NCBI GenBank assembly: GCA_015485755.1
Contig: WFTD01000074.1
Location: 1 to 6,981 of the forward strand
Direction of reading: 5' to 3'
Origin: Patescibacteria group bacterium
GTDB taxonomy: Bacteria; Patescibacteriota; Patescibacteriia; S139-126
Length of the DNA stretch: 6,981 nucleotides
Both the position numbers and the translations under genes were made by a program. The notes beneath the pieces were generated by a model that ran no database searches, was not told the origin of the DNA, and saw only the letters and a program-made list of their open reading frames with translations. Below are positions 1 to 6,220 of this stretch, one piece after another. Positions within the stretch are counted from its first letter, which is position 1. Each line of letters begins with the position of its first letter.

Positions 1-37
1 CAGTGATAGTGATTAATTTTAGTTTTATTTTTTTCAT
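1..37 (-). CDS. N-terminal start of an unidentified protein (truncated by window edge)
   Basis: On the minus strand an ATG at 37 opens a frame of twelve complete codons that reaches the window edge, reading MKKIKLKLITIT. It begins 19 bases after the stop of the polymerase/ligase gene, in the same direction, so it would be the third gene of the polysaccharide block. A lysine-rich start followed by hydrophobic and small residues resembles the n-region of a signal peptide or membrane anchor, but twelve residues are too few to assign a family. There is no Shine-Dalgarno sequence, as for the other genes here. The frame could also be chance in AT-rich DNA. Confidence 0.42.
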   Translation of the reverse strand, partial: MKKIKLKLITIT

Positions 38-56
38 TTTTGTTTTGATTTTGCTA

Positions 57-1364
57 TTAAATTATATCATTTTTATCACTTTTTGTCAAAATTGGAGATA
101 AATTGGCCACGATAAATGGCATAATAAAAATTAATAAAAAAACAATTGATAAATCATTTTTAAAATAAGGAGTGTCTACCAATCCATGGGTGAGAATACT
201 GACCAGGGCGGCGCTACTGCCTGCTAGCTGCCACCAAATTTTTGAAGAGGGATTAGTATTTGTTAATGCTTTTTTTAATCCTTTGCCAAAATAAAATATT
301 AAGACAAAAAAACAAATAACCCCCCAAAGCCCTATCTCTAGCCAAAGGTTGAGGTAAAGATTGTGCGCTTTGACTACCTCCCACTCTAGCGGAGCTTTGA
401 ATAGGCGGGCGACTGTTTGGCGGTAAGGATTTTCAAAATTACCCAGGCCAATGCCTTTTAGGGGGTGTTCTTTGATTAGGGTTATAGCTGTTTGCCAAAT
501 TTGGCTGCGAGTTGCCAGTGAGCTTGTTTCAGGAGAGTAGATTAACCTTTGGATTTTAGGAGTAGTGAAGAGCAAAGCAGCTGCCAAAAATGACAAGAGC
601 AGATAAATTTTGATTGCCTGGTGGCGTTTTTTGGTTTGAGGAATAAATAAAATTAAAGTCAAAACACCCAAAGCCATCCCCAAAAATCCACCTATAGATT
701 GAGTGAGGATTAGGGCAGTAAGGTTAAGGCCAAGGAGCAGGGCAATAGCAGTTTTTTGTTTGCCTTGCGATAAGGATAAAAAATAACCAAAACCAAGGAT
801 GGTAATTGGTACAATCAGCATAGCTACATAGTTAGCTGAAACAAAAACAGAGTTGAGTAATTTATCAGATCTTAGACCCACTCCCAAAACAATTTCTCCC
901 AATCCATAGACAGAGATCAAAGCAGCTCCAACCAAAAGGGCAAAAATCAATTGCTGTAAGTGGCGGTTGGTTTTTGTTAGCATTACTGTTATGCTGATTA
1001 GCAAAATAGGGTCAATCCACCAGCCTTTGAGAGCTCCAGCTGAACGGGCAAGGTTAGGGGAGGTTATAGTTGCCAGCAGAGCTGATCCCAACCACAGCAG
1101 CATAGCTACAATCGGGTATTTGTAGTTTTGGTAAAAGGACACAAGGGTTTGTTTTAATTTTTTTTGTTTTAGTTTGCAAGCAACAAAAATAACAACCGCT
1201 AGATAAATAGCCAACTCTAACCAAGTGGTAGGAATGCCAAATAGTTGCGTGCGCAGAAGAAAAGTAGGAAGTAAAGCAAAGAGCAGATAAACAGCCCACC
1301 GTAAATCAATCAAAGCTACGATCCCGTATATAAGTAAACTTGTCCAAAATATCACCTCACCCAT
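57..1364 (-). CDS. O-antigen polymerase/ligase-like membrane protein (Wzy/WaaL superfamily)
   Basis: A 435-residue multi-pass membrane protein, with about 11-12 hydrophobic segments by eye. It most likely polymerises a lipid-linked glycan at the outer face of the membrane or transfers it to an acceptor. The Wzy_C-type signature is visible: a Ser-rich 'TQSIGGFLG' segment (about 221-229), then an extracytoplasmic loop with 'SSLATRSQIW' (281-290, Arg286), 'HPLKGIGLGNF' (300-310) and 'AHNLYLNLWLEIGLWG' (333-348, His334). A late 'HGLVDTPYFKND' (393-404) resembles what I remember of Patescibacteria homologues. The gene overlaps the end of the upstream flippase gene by 13 bases if the ATG at 1364 is used. 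A GTG at 1355 would give a four-base GTGA stop/start overlap, so translational coupling is likely either way. Whether it is a polymerase or a ligase cannot be decided from sequence; these organisms generally lack LPS, so a capsule or S-layer glycan is the likelier product. Confidence 0.87.
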   Translation of the reverse strand: MGEVIFWTSLLIYGIVALIDLRWAVYLLFALLPTFLLRTQLFGIPTTWLELAIYLAVVIFVACKLKQKKLKQTLVSFYQNYKYPIVAMLLWLGSALLATITSPNLARSAGALKGWWIDPILLISITVMLTKTNRHLQQLIFALLVGAALISVYGLGEIVLGVGLRSDKLLNSVFVSANYVAMLIVPITILGFGYFLSLSQGKQKTAIALLLGLNLTALILTQSIGGFLGMALGVLTLILFIPQTKKRHQAIKIYLLLSFLAAALLFTTPKIQRLIYSPETSSLATRSQIWQTAITLIKEHPLKGIGLGNFENPYRQTVARLFKAPLEWEVVKAHNLYLNLWLEIGLWGVICFFVLIFYFGKGLKKALTNTNPSSKIWWQLAGSSAALVSILTHGLVDTPYFKNDLSIVFLLIFIMPFIVANLSPILTKSDKNDII

Positions 1365-2761
1365 TTTAATAGTTGATCAATTTTTAATACCTTAAGTACT
1401 AGTAAATATACTATTGCGCCCAGAATAATTTGCCAAATTACATGAACAGAAACAATCCCAATAACCAGCCCCATTATTAATGATGCAAAAATTACCTTCA
1501 TTAAAACATTCAAATTAATTATTGGCTGTTTGGTAATATTTTTTATTACAAAATAATAAGCAAACATTACTGCCGCTTCGGCTATAGCAGTGATAAGAGC
1601 AGCAGCCAAATAAGAAAAGCGCGGAATAAAAACAAAATATAACGCCAAAGCGCTGAGTGAAATAGCGATAATATATTTAACAATCTTTTGTTGTTTATGC
1701 ATAGCTACCAAGGAATAGCTTAACAATTGGGAATAAAATATAAAAGCAGTTGCGATAAGCAGTATTTGTAAAACAATAGTTGATTCAGCAAATTCGTATC
1801 CAGCCAAAAATATCATTAAAGGACGGGCAATAACAATACCGCCAACCACCAAGGGAATTATCAGGATGTGAAAAATAGCAAAACTTCTTTTCAGCTCTAA
1901 TTGAAAATGTTGGAAATCGTTTTGCTGCCAATGACTGGATAGGCTAGGCAAGATCAGTCCCAGTATAACCGGAGGAAGGCTTACTAGAACTTCCAGTATG
2001 CGGTAAGGAGCTGTGTAAATGCCGACTTCATCAGGCGGTCTAAACCAGGAGAGGATAAGGGTGTCGGTTTTAAAGTACAAAATATTAAAGATGGCAAGAA
2101 CCGCCAAGGGCGCGCTAAGTTTTATGATTTTTTTTAGATAGGAAGTATTGAAGTAGAGCTTTATTTTGACATATTTATTTGCCAACCAGAACATTATTGA
2201 TAGATTTATCAAATTGGACAAACTTATTGCCGCTACTATTGATAATAGTCCAAGCTGGCGTTTGATAATAACAACAAGAAATATTAGGCCAATTGTTTTT
2301 CCAATTATTTCTACCAAAGATCCGATATGCATAGCTAGTTTAGCTTGAAACACAGCTGTAAGCAGCTGGTTAATTAGCACAGCATAAGTTGACCACATCA
2401 GCACAACCACTCCCAATTTAACCGTTAGACTATAGGGAGTTAGCCAAACCAGCCCGGCTGATAGCAACAGTACAGTGAGAGCGGATATTATTCTAAGAGA
2501 CAAAATATTGCCAATAATTTTTTCTTCTTCAGATTGAGAAGAGGCTTTACCCAATTCGCTTAAAGTGACAAGGTACAATCCCCAGTCAACAAAGATGCCA
2601 AAAAATTGGAGCCAGGCAACTATGGTAGAATACTCACCAAAACCATTCTTCCCTAAGTATCTTGTCAAAAGGACAATAGTGACAATGCCAATAACCATCC
2701 CCATGGCTTTGCTGGCCAAGTGCCATAATGAGTTTAGCATTAGCTTGCGGAAATTTATCAT
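1352..2761 (-). CDS. Wzx-type polysaccharide flippase (MOP superfamily)
   Basis: A 469-residue protein with about 12-14 membrane segments and the layout of polysaccharide-export flippases of the MOP superfamily, which move lipid-linked oligosaccharides from the inner to the outer membrane leaflet. The N-terminus 'NSLWHLASKAMG' (10-21), 'TRYLGKNGFGEYS' (33-45) and 'FVDWGLYLVTLSELGK' (57-72) are typical of the family. A second-half repeat has 'YFKTDTLILSWF' (229-240) and 'VGIYTAPYRILE' (246-257). The frame stays open to 3091, but that extension lies wholly over the promoter region and 5' end of the divergent SpoIID-like gene, so I start at the ATG at 2761; ATG 2740 is an alternative. The gene overlaps the Wzy/WaaL-like gene downstream, making a flippase-polymerase pair. 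A -10-like hexamer only six bases before the ATG suggests a leaderless transcript. Confidence 0.87.
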   Translation of the reverse strand: MINFRKLMLNSLWHLASKAMGMVIGIVTIVLLTRYLGKNGFGEYSTIVAWLQFFGIFVDWGLYLVTLSELGKASSQSEEEKIIGNILSLRIISALTVLLLSAGLVWLTPYSLTVKLGVVVLMWSTYAVLINQLLTAVFQAKLAMHIGSLVEIIGKTIGLIFLVVIIKRQLGLLSIVAAISLSNLINLSIMFWLANKYVKIKLYFNTSYLKKIIKLSAPLAVLAIFNILYFKTDTLILSWFRPPDEVGIYTAPYRILEVLVSLPPVILGLILPSLSSHWQQNDFQHFQLELKRSFAIFHILIIPLVVGGIVIARPLMIFLAGYEFAESTIVLQILLIATAFIFYSQLLSYSLVAMHKQQKIVKYIIAISLSALALYFVFIPRFSYLAAALITAIAEAAVMFAYYFVIKNITKQPIINLNVLMKVIFASLIMGLVIGIVSVHVIWQIILGAIVYLLVLKVLKIDQLLKWVR

Positions 2762-2767
2762 AAATAT

Positions 2768-2794
2768 ATTGTATATGTTTTTTGCGATTGACAA
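2768..2794 (-). promoter_or_regulatory. Putative promoter of the flippase operon
   Basis: On the minus strand a TACAAT hexamer (2773-2768) lies six bases before the flippase ATG, so transcription would begin at or next to the start codon. Upstream, TTGTCA (2794-2789) matches five of six -35 positions, but the spacer is only 15 bases. A weaker TTTTGT gives 17. The -35 overlaps that of the divergent promoter. It is plausible by position and hexamers only. Confidence 0.4.
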
Positions 2795-2816
2795 AAGCGC
2801 TAAAAAATGATAAAAT
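2788..2816 (+). promoter_or_regulatory. Strong sigma-70-type promoter of the SpoIID-like gene
   Basis: A consensus -35 TTGACA (2788-2793) is followed after exactly 17 bases by TAAAAT (2811-2816), which is preceded by TG at 2808-2809 as in an extended -10. Transcription would start near 2823, giving a leader of about 33 bases made almost only of A and T, with no Shine-Dalgarno sequence, before the ATG at 2856. Confidence 0.72.
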
Positions 2817-2855
2817 AATAATATCAAAATCAAAAAACAAAAATAAAAATAAAAA

Positions 2856-4100
2856 ATGAGATTTAAAATAGGTGCAACAATACCTGCTTTGAATTCGGAA
2901 ATAACTGATGATGATTTATATTTGTCTAGTTGGCAAAAAGAAAATAAACTAGGCAACATTACTGTAAATGACAATTCAGGTTTAGACAGAATACTGCTAA
3001 AGGATTTGCTGGCAGTATTTTTTATTTGTTTGCTTATAATGATCGTTATTGCTACTGGACTGAGGATTATTAAGGACAATATAGAAGGCAAGCCAATATT
3101 TTTGTTCGGTTGGTTGCCTGAAGTTAGAGGGCAATCATATCATTTGCGAGCCAACCCTTTCTCTATTCAGGCGGTTGTAGCCGCTGAAGAAAACCGTCAA
3201 TTCTTACCAACAACAGAGGCTGAGGAAGAGGAAGGGCTAGGCCCATTGATAAAGATTGGCTTGTTCCAAGTGACAAAGCCACAGCAAATAATTGCAGACA
3301 GTCCTTACCAGGTTATTGATAGCCAAGGATTTACTATTTTAACCAGCCAGGGAGCGGTGCCAATATATGTTTGGTATGACAAAAAGCAAGACAAATATTT
3401 TTTCAAACACCAGCAGTTAGTTTATTCATCGGCAGAGGCATTTGTCATCCAAGCCAACCAGGGCGGTGTGTTGCAGATTGTATCATATTATAACCCCCCT
3501 AAATGGGATAAAAAAATAAGTGATAATAAATTTAGGCATAGATTGTTTTTGAATTATTCTTCAGCAACTGGTCAGTTGTGGATGATAAATGAATTGCCGC
3601 TAGAGGATTATCTGAAAGGTTTGGCCGAGACCAAACCAGGTGATAATTTTGAATATTTGAAGGTTATGTCAATTGTAGGCAGGTCGTATGCTTATTACCA
3701 TTTAATAAATAACTTTAAGCATCAATATAATAATTTTCACTTGGATGCATATTGGGACCAAGTTTACCGAGGATATAATAATGAGCAAAGGCATCCTGAT
3801 TTGGTCAAAGCAGTAGAGCAGACTAGAGGGCGGGTGGTTACCTACAAAGGAAGGGTAGCCGTTACCCCCTATTTTGCTCGTTCCAATGGCAGAACTAAAT
3901 CATGGTCAGAAGTTTGGTATGGCGATCCCTATCCTTGGGTGGCGCCAGTGGAAGTGCCGTGGGAAAAAGGGTTTCAACAATTAGGGCATGGAGTAGGGCT
4001 ATCTGCTATTGGAGCGATGATTATGGCTAACAATGGTTGGCAGGTTGATGATATTATAAAATATTTTTACCAAGGCGTTGGAGTAGAAAAAATTTATTAA
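2856..4100 (+). CDS. Membrane-anchored SpoIID/LytB-domain cell-wall protein
   Basis: A 414-residue protein with a cytoplasmic N-terminal tail of about 48 residues, one membrane segment (about 51-69) and a large outside part. The SpoIID/LytB domain covers about 132-412. Its signatures are 'INELPLEDYLKGLAE' (244-258), 'LKVMSIVGRSYAYYH' (268-282), 'DAYWDQVYRGY' (297-307), 'AVEQTRGRVVTYKGRVA' (319-335), 'PYFARSNGRTKSWSEVW' (338-354) and 'GHGVGLSAIGAMIMANNGW' (377-395). Characterised SpoIID is a lytic transglycosylase that cleaves denuded peptidoglycan. Glu258 of 'GLAET' is my best candidate for its catalytic glutamate, but the alignment there is uncertain. A sporulation role is unlikely; general wall remodelling in growth or division fits better. 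A Glu-rich linker (about 111-127) separates the anchor from the domain. It is transcribed alone from a strong promoter and ends at a hairpin terminator. Confidence 0.88.
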   Translation: MRFKIGATIPALNSEITDDDLYLSSWQKENKLGNITVNDNSGLDRILLKDLLAVFFICLLIMIVIATGLRIIKDNIEGKPIFLFGWLPEVRGQSYHLRANPFSIQAVVAAEENRQFLPTTEAEEEEGLGPLIKIGLFQVTKPQQIIADSPYQVIDSQGFTILTSQGAVPIYVWYDKKQDKYFFKHQQLVYSSAEAFVIQANQGGVLQIVSYYNPPKWDKKISDNKFRHRLFLNYSSATGQLWMINELPLEDYLKGLAETKPGDNFEYLKVMSIVGRSYAYYHLINNFKHQYNNFHLDAYWDQVYRGYNNEQRHPDLVKAVEQTRGRVVTYKGRVAVTPYFARSNGRTKSWSEVWYGDPYPWVAPVEVPWEKGFQQLGHGVGLSAIGAMIMANNGWQVDDIIKYFYQGVGVEKIY

Positions 4101-4108
4101 TTTTCACC

Positions 4109-4150
4109 AAACAAAAAACTAGGGAAATATTTTCCTAGTTTTTTGTTTTT
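4109..4150. terminator. Bidirectional intrinsic terminator between convergent genes
   Basis: A near-perfect inverted repeat lies in the 54-base gap between the convergent SpoIID-like gene and rpsA. The core CTAGG (4119-4123) pairs with CCTAG (4134-4138). It extends inward through one G-T wobble to a four-base loop (4127-4130) and outward through six A-T pairs and a C-G pair (4112/4145). The outer A and T runs supply a U-tract in whichever direction the hairpin is transcribed, so it can serve both genes. Confidence 0.85.
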
Positions 4151-4154
4151 GACA

Positions 4155-5408
4155 TTACTGTTTGTCTGGTTTTTCTTCTTTATTCTCCTCTTTTTCCTGT
4201 TTGTCTTTCGTTTCTTCTTTGCTTGTTTTGGTTTCGTCTTTTTCTTTAGTTTCTTTTTTGGCTGTTTTATCTTTTTCTTCAGTTTTATTGCTTTTTTCTT
4301 TTAGGGCTTTGATAGACAGTCCCAATCTGTGTTCACTTGGTTCAAGAGAGACTATTTTAAAATCGTAAGTTTGGCCAATTTCCAGAACCTCAGCCGGACT
4401 TTGGATGGGGTAATCTGACAATTCACTAATATGAGCGAGTCCATGGATGTCTTTGTCCAGCTCAACAAAAGCGCCAAAGTCATTGAGTTTTAGAACTTTA
4501 CCCTTTACCTTATCGCCAACTTTATATTTTTTGTGGATGTTTTTCCAAGGATCTTCTTGGAGGGCTTTGATTGAGAGGGATATTTTTGAACCTTCAATAT
4601 CAATAATTTTTGCCTTTACTTTATCACCAACTTTGATAAAATCGCGTGGATTGTCTATTCTTTGCCAAGCTAGTTCTGAAATATGAATTAAACCTTCCAT
4701 CTCCTCTCCAAACTCAATAAAAGCGCCAAAATCAACCACGCCAGTAACAACTCCTTCCACTATTTGTCCGACTTTGTATTGGCTAATAATGTCTTTTTGC
4801 TTTTCTTCCCAGGCTGCTCTTTCAGACAGAATAAGTTTTTCTTCTCTTTCGTCAACATCAATTATTTTTACTTCAAACTCTTGGTTGACATAGCCTTTGA
4901 GTATTTCTAATATTTTATTTTTATCTCCGCCTTCTACTCTAGGATAGTGTTCAGGGGTCAGTTGGGAGACAGGCATAAAGCCAACCACTCCGCCAATTTT
5001 GCACATCAGGCCCCCTTTGTTAGCATCAACAATTTTGGCCTTGATAATTGTGCCATCTTTTTTCATTTTTTCTAAATTGTCCCAAGCTTTTTGGTGGCCA
5101 GCTTGGCGGAATGACAATTCTAAAGCTCCCTTTTCGTTTTCCAATTCAAGAACTGTAGCTTGAACTTTGTCGCCGACTTTGAGGTCGGAATATTCCCCTG
5201 ACTCATCTTCAAGCTCTTTGCCGCGGACTATACCAATGGCATAACCGCCAATATCAATCATTACTTCATTTTTGCCAACATTAATTACAGTTCCCTCAAC
5301 CAACTCACCGGGAACAGGTATCTTTTGCTCTTTGAGAGCATTAAGCAAATCAGCCATCTTTTGCGGGGATGACTGTTTTTCCTCTGATTTGGTAGTAGTT
5401 TTTGTCAT
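4155..5408 (-). CDS. rpsA: 30S ribosomal protein S1
   Basis: A 417-residue S1 protein, which binds mRNA on the 30S subunit and helps initiation on leaders lacking strong Shine-Dalgarno sequences. Four S1 (OB-fold) domains are visible, at about 34-102, 117-196, 213-282 and 298-368. The last two are the most canonical, with 'GVVDFGAFIEFGEEMEGLIHISEL' split across 223-246 and 'LNDFGAFVELDKDIHGLAHISEL' across 308-330. Domain 2 keeps 'GGLMCKIGGVVGFMPVSQL' (132-150). Enterobacterial S1 has six domains; four is common elsewhere. A tail of about 47 residues (371-417) is almost only Lys, Glu, Asp, Thr and Asn and is probably disordered. The ATG at 5408 is the only sensible start; the preceding 16 bases are all A/T without a Shine-Dalgarno sequence. 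It has its own promoter and a structured leader, and its 3' end shares a terminator with the convergent gene. Confidence 0.96.
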   Translation of the reverse strand: MTKTTTKSEEKQSSPQKMADLLNALKEQKIPVPGELVEGTVINVGKNEVMIDIGGYAIGIVRGKELEDESGEYSDLKVGDKVQATVLELENEKGALELSFRQAGHQKAWDNLEKMKKDGTIIKAKIVDANKGGLMCKIGGVVGFMPVSQLTPEHYPRVEGGDKNKILEILKGYVNQEFEVKIIDVDEREEKLILSERAAWEEKQKDIISQYKVGQIVEGVVTGVVDFGAFIEFGEEMEGLIHISELAWQRIDNPRDFIKVGDKVKAKIIDIEGSKISLSIKALQEDPWKNIHKKYKVGDKVKGKVLKLNDFGAFVELDKDIHGLAHISELSDYPIQSPAEVLEIGQTYDFKIVSLEPSEHRLGLSIKALKEKSNKTEEKDKTAKKETKEKDETKTSKEETKDKQEKEENKEEKPDKQ

Positions 5409-5424
5409 TTAATAATTATATTAA

Positions 5425-5440
5425 CCTTTTTTGCAAAAGG
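5425..5440 (-). promoter_or_regulatory. Hairpin in rpsA leader, close to the start codon
   Basis: In the rpsA transcript, CCUUUU and AAAAGG (arms 5440-5435 and 5430-5425) form a six-pair stem closed by GCAA, a GNRA-type tetraloop. It ends 16 bases before the AUG and leaves that A/U-only stretch single-stranded. It may shape S1 binding or stability of the leader; no regulatory role is shown by sequence alone. Confidence 0.45.
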
Positions 5441-5441
5441 C

Positions 5442-5473
5442 CCTGTCCGCCACAGGTTTTATTAGACGGCGGA
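5442..5473 (-). promoter_or_regulatory. GC-rich rpsA leader element with two competing pairings
   Basis: This stretch is far richer in G and C than its surroundings. CCTGT (5442-5446) pairs with ACAGG (5452-5456) around the loop CCGCC. That loop is also part of TCCGCC (5446-5451), which pairs perfectly with GGCGGA (5468-5473). The two stems are mutually exclusive or could form a pseudoknot. It lies inside the predicted rpsA leader. It could be a regulatory structure or a degraded copy of a dispersed palindromic repeat. Confidence 0.45.
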
Positions 5474-5485
5474 AAGACTTGATCT

Positions 5486-5514
5486 AGTATAGTAAAATAT
5501 TAGAATCTTGGCAA
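5486..5514 (-). promoter_or_regulatory. rpsA promoter
   Basis: On the minus strand TTGCCA (5514-5509) and TATACT (5491-5486) are separated by exactly 17 bases, five of six matches to each consensus hexamer. Transcription would start near 5479, giving an rpsA leader of about 71 bases that contains both hairpin elements. The -35 box overlaps that of the divergent promoter. Confidence 0.68.
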
Positions 5515-5535
5515 GCCCCAAGGAAATGATATACT
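5508..5535 (+). promoter_or_regulatory. Promoter of the plus-strand three-gene run
   Basis: TTGGCA (5508-5513) and TATACT (5530-5535) are separated by 16 bases. Transcription would start near 5542, about 26 bases before the ATG at 5568. The -35 is the other strand of the rpsA -35, both lying within the palindrome CTTGGCAAG (5507-5515). Confidence 0.6.
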
Positions 5536-5567
5536 AAATTTGCCGCTTATAAGTATTTTTTTAAAAA

Positions 5568-6170
5568 ATGGGGTGGTTTTCTGGAAAAAAAACAGTACAC
5601 AGGTTTGATCCAGTTCATATTAGCAAAACAGACCAAGAGCATTTTTTGCGCAATTATGCCGGGTTTGATAGGAATAAGCTCAACCAGCTAAAACAGCAAG
5701 CCAAGAAAGATGGTTTGTTGACTATGGGGAAATCATTGCCCAAGAGTAAATTTTTGCAAATACTAAAAAAATACGACCCCAAAGCCGCAGCTAAATTTAA
5801 AATGTATGAGCGTGACCTTGATAAGCAATATAAACAATGGCAAGAAGAACTCAAACAAGAGAAGATTAAGCAAGCAATAAAATTGAACCGAAAAAGAGAG
5901 CGGGCTGAAGAAGCTGTTCAGCGTTTGAGCGGACAGGTTTCAGCTACTGATTTGCGCAAACAGAGGGCAGCTATAGACGGCCAGAAGGAAAGTGATGTGT
6001 ATGAACTGGCAAAGGAAAGAGCAAGGTTAAAAGCGCAAGGTTTTTCTGACAAGGAGATAACAGCAATGCGGATAAAAGAGCGCCTGCAGAAAAAAATTAG
6101 GGCGCAAAACAATGATGATATTGACCAAATAAAGGCTCAAGCCAAGGATTTGCCCGAGTTGCAAATTTAG
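5568..6170 (+). CDS. Uncharacterised charged, helical protein
   Basis: I do not recognise a family for this 200-residue protein. It has no signal peptide or membrane segment, so it is probably cytoplasmic. The first 75 residues look like a small folded part: 'RFDPVHISKTDQEHFLRNYAGFD' spans 12-34, followed by 'GKSLPKSKFLQILKKYDPKAA' across 54-74. Residues 76-120 are strongly charged, rich in Lys, Glu, Gln and Arg, and probably one long helix or coiled coil. A second helical stretch (about 126-188) includes 'LKAQGFSDKEITAMRIKERL' (154-173). The ATG at 5568 follows a T- and A-rich leader without a Shine-Dalgarno sequence. It is the first gene of the plus-strand run and is divergent from rpsA. 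The high Lys/Arg content would suit binding of RNA, DNA or ribosomes, but that is a guess. Confidence 0.82.
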   Translation: MGWFSGKKTVHRFDPVHISKTDQEHFLRNYAGFDRNKLNQLKQQAKKDGLLTMGKSLPKSKFLQILKKYDPKAAAKFKMYERDLDKQYKQWQEELKQEKIKQAIKLNRKRERAEEAVQRLSGQVSATDLRKQRAAIDGQKESDVYELAKERARLKAQGFSDKEITAMRIKERLQKKIRAQNNDDIDQIKAQAKDLPELQI

Positions 6171-6186
6171 CCAGTTTGGTTATTAT
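6159..6186 (+). promoter_or_regulatory. Possible weak internal promoter before the MBL-fold gene
   Basis: TTGCAA (6159-6164) and TATTAT (6181-6186) have a 16-base spacer and lie just before the MBL-fold gene. Such pairs are frequent by chance in AT-rich DNA, and read-through from the promoter at 5508-5535 would also serve this gene. Confidence 0.22.
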
Positions 6187-6220
6187 TAAAAGAGAGAGAT
6201 TTATTATCTTTATTTTTTTT

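Noticed and set aside
2166..2840. Short frames opposite to or out of phase with the flippase gene
   Set aside because: They lie inside or across the start of a gene with a clear membrane-protein pattern and have no recognisable content.
2762..3091. A 110-residue N-terminal extension of the flippase frame
   Set aside because: It covers the promoter region and the 5' end of the SpoIID-like gene on the other strand, and family members begin near the MINFRK/MLNSLWH segment at 2761.
4155..4300. Tandem DNA repeat in the purine-rich 3' part of rpsA
   Set aside because: The pattern follows from codons for Lys, Glu and Asp in the tail; no exact repeat unit persists.
4162..4686. Open frames antisense to rpsA (4162-4368 and 4447-4686), the first Ser/Leu/Phe-rich
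   Set aside because: They mirror the Lys/Glu-rich tail and the S1 domains of the real gene and show no family features or start signals.
5425..5473. Leader hairpins as an intrinsic terminator
   Set aside because: No T-run follows the GC-rich stem in either direction, and the position between a promoter and the rpsA start fits a leader better.
6176..6220. TTG start adding 15 residues to the MBL-fold protein
   Set aside because: TTG is a weak start, the extension does not fit the family, and the ATG at 6221 falls exactly where homologues begin.
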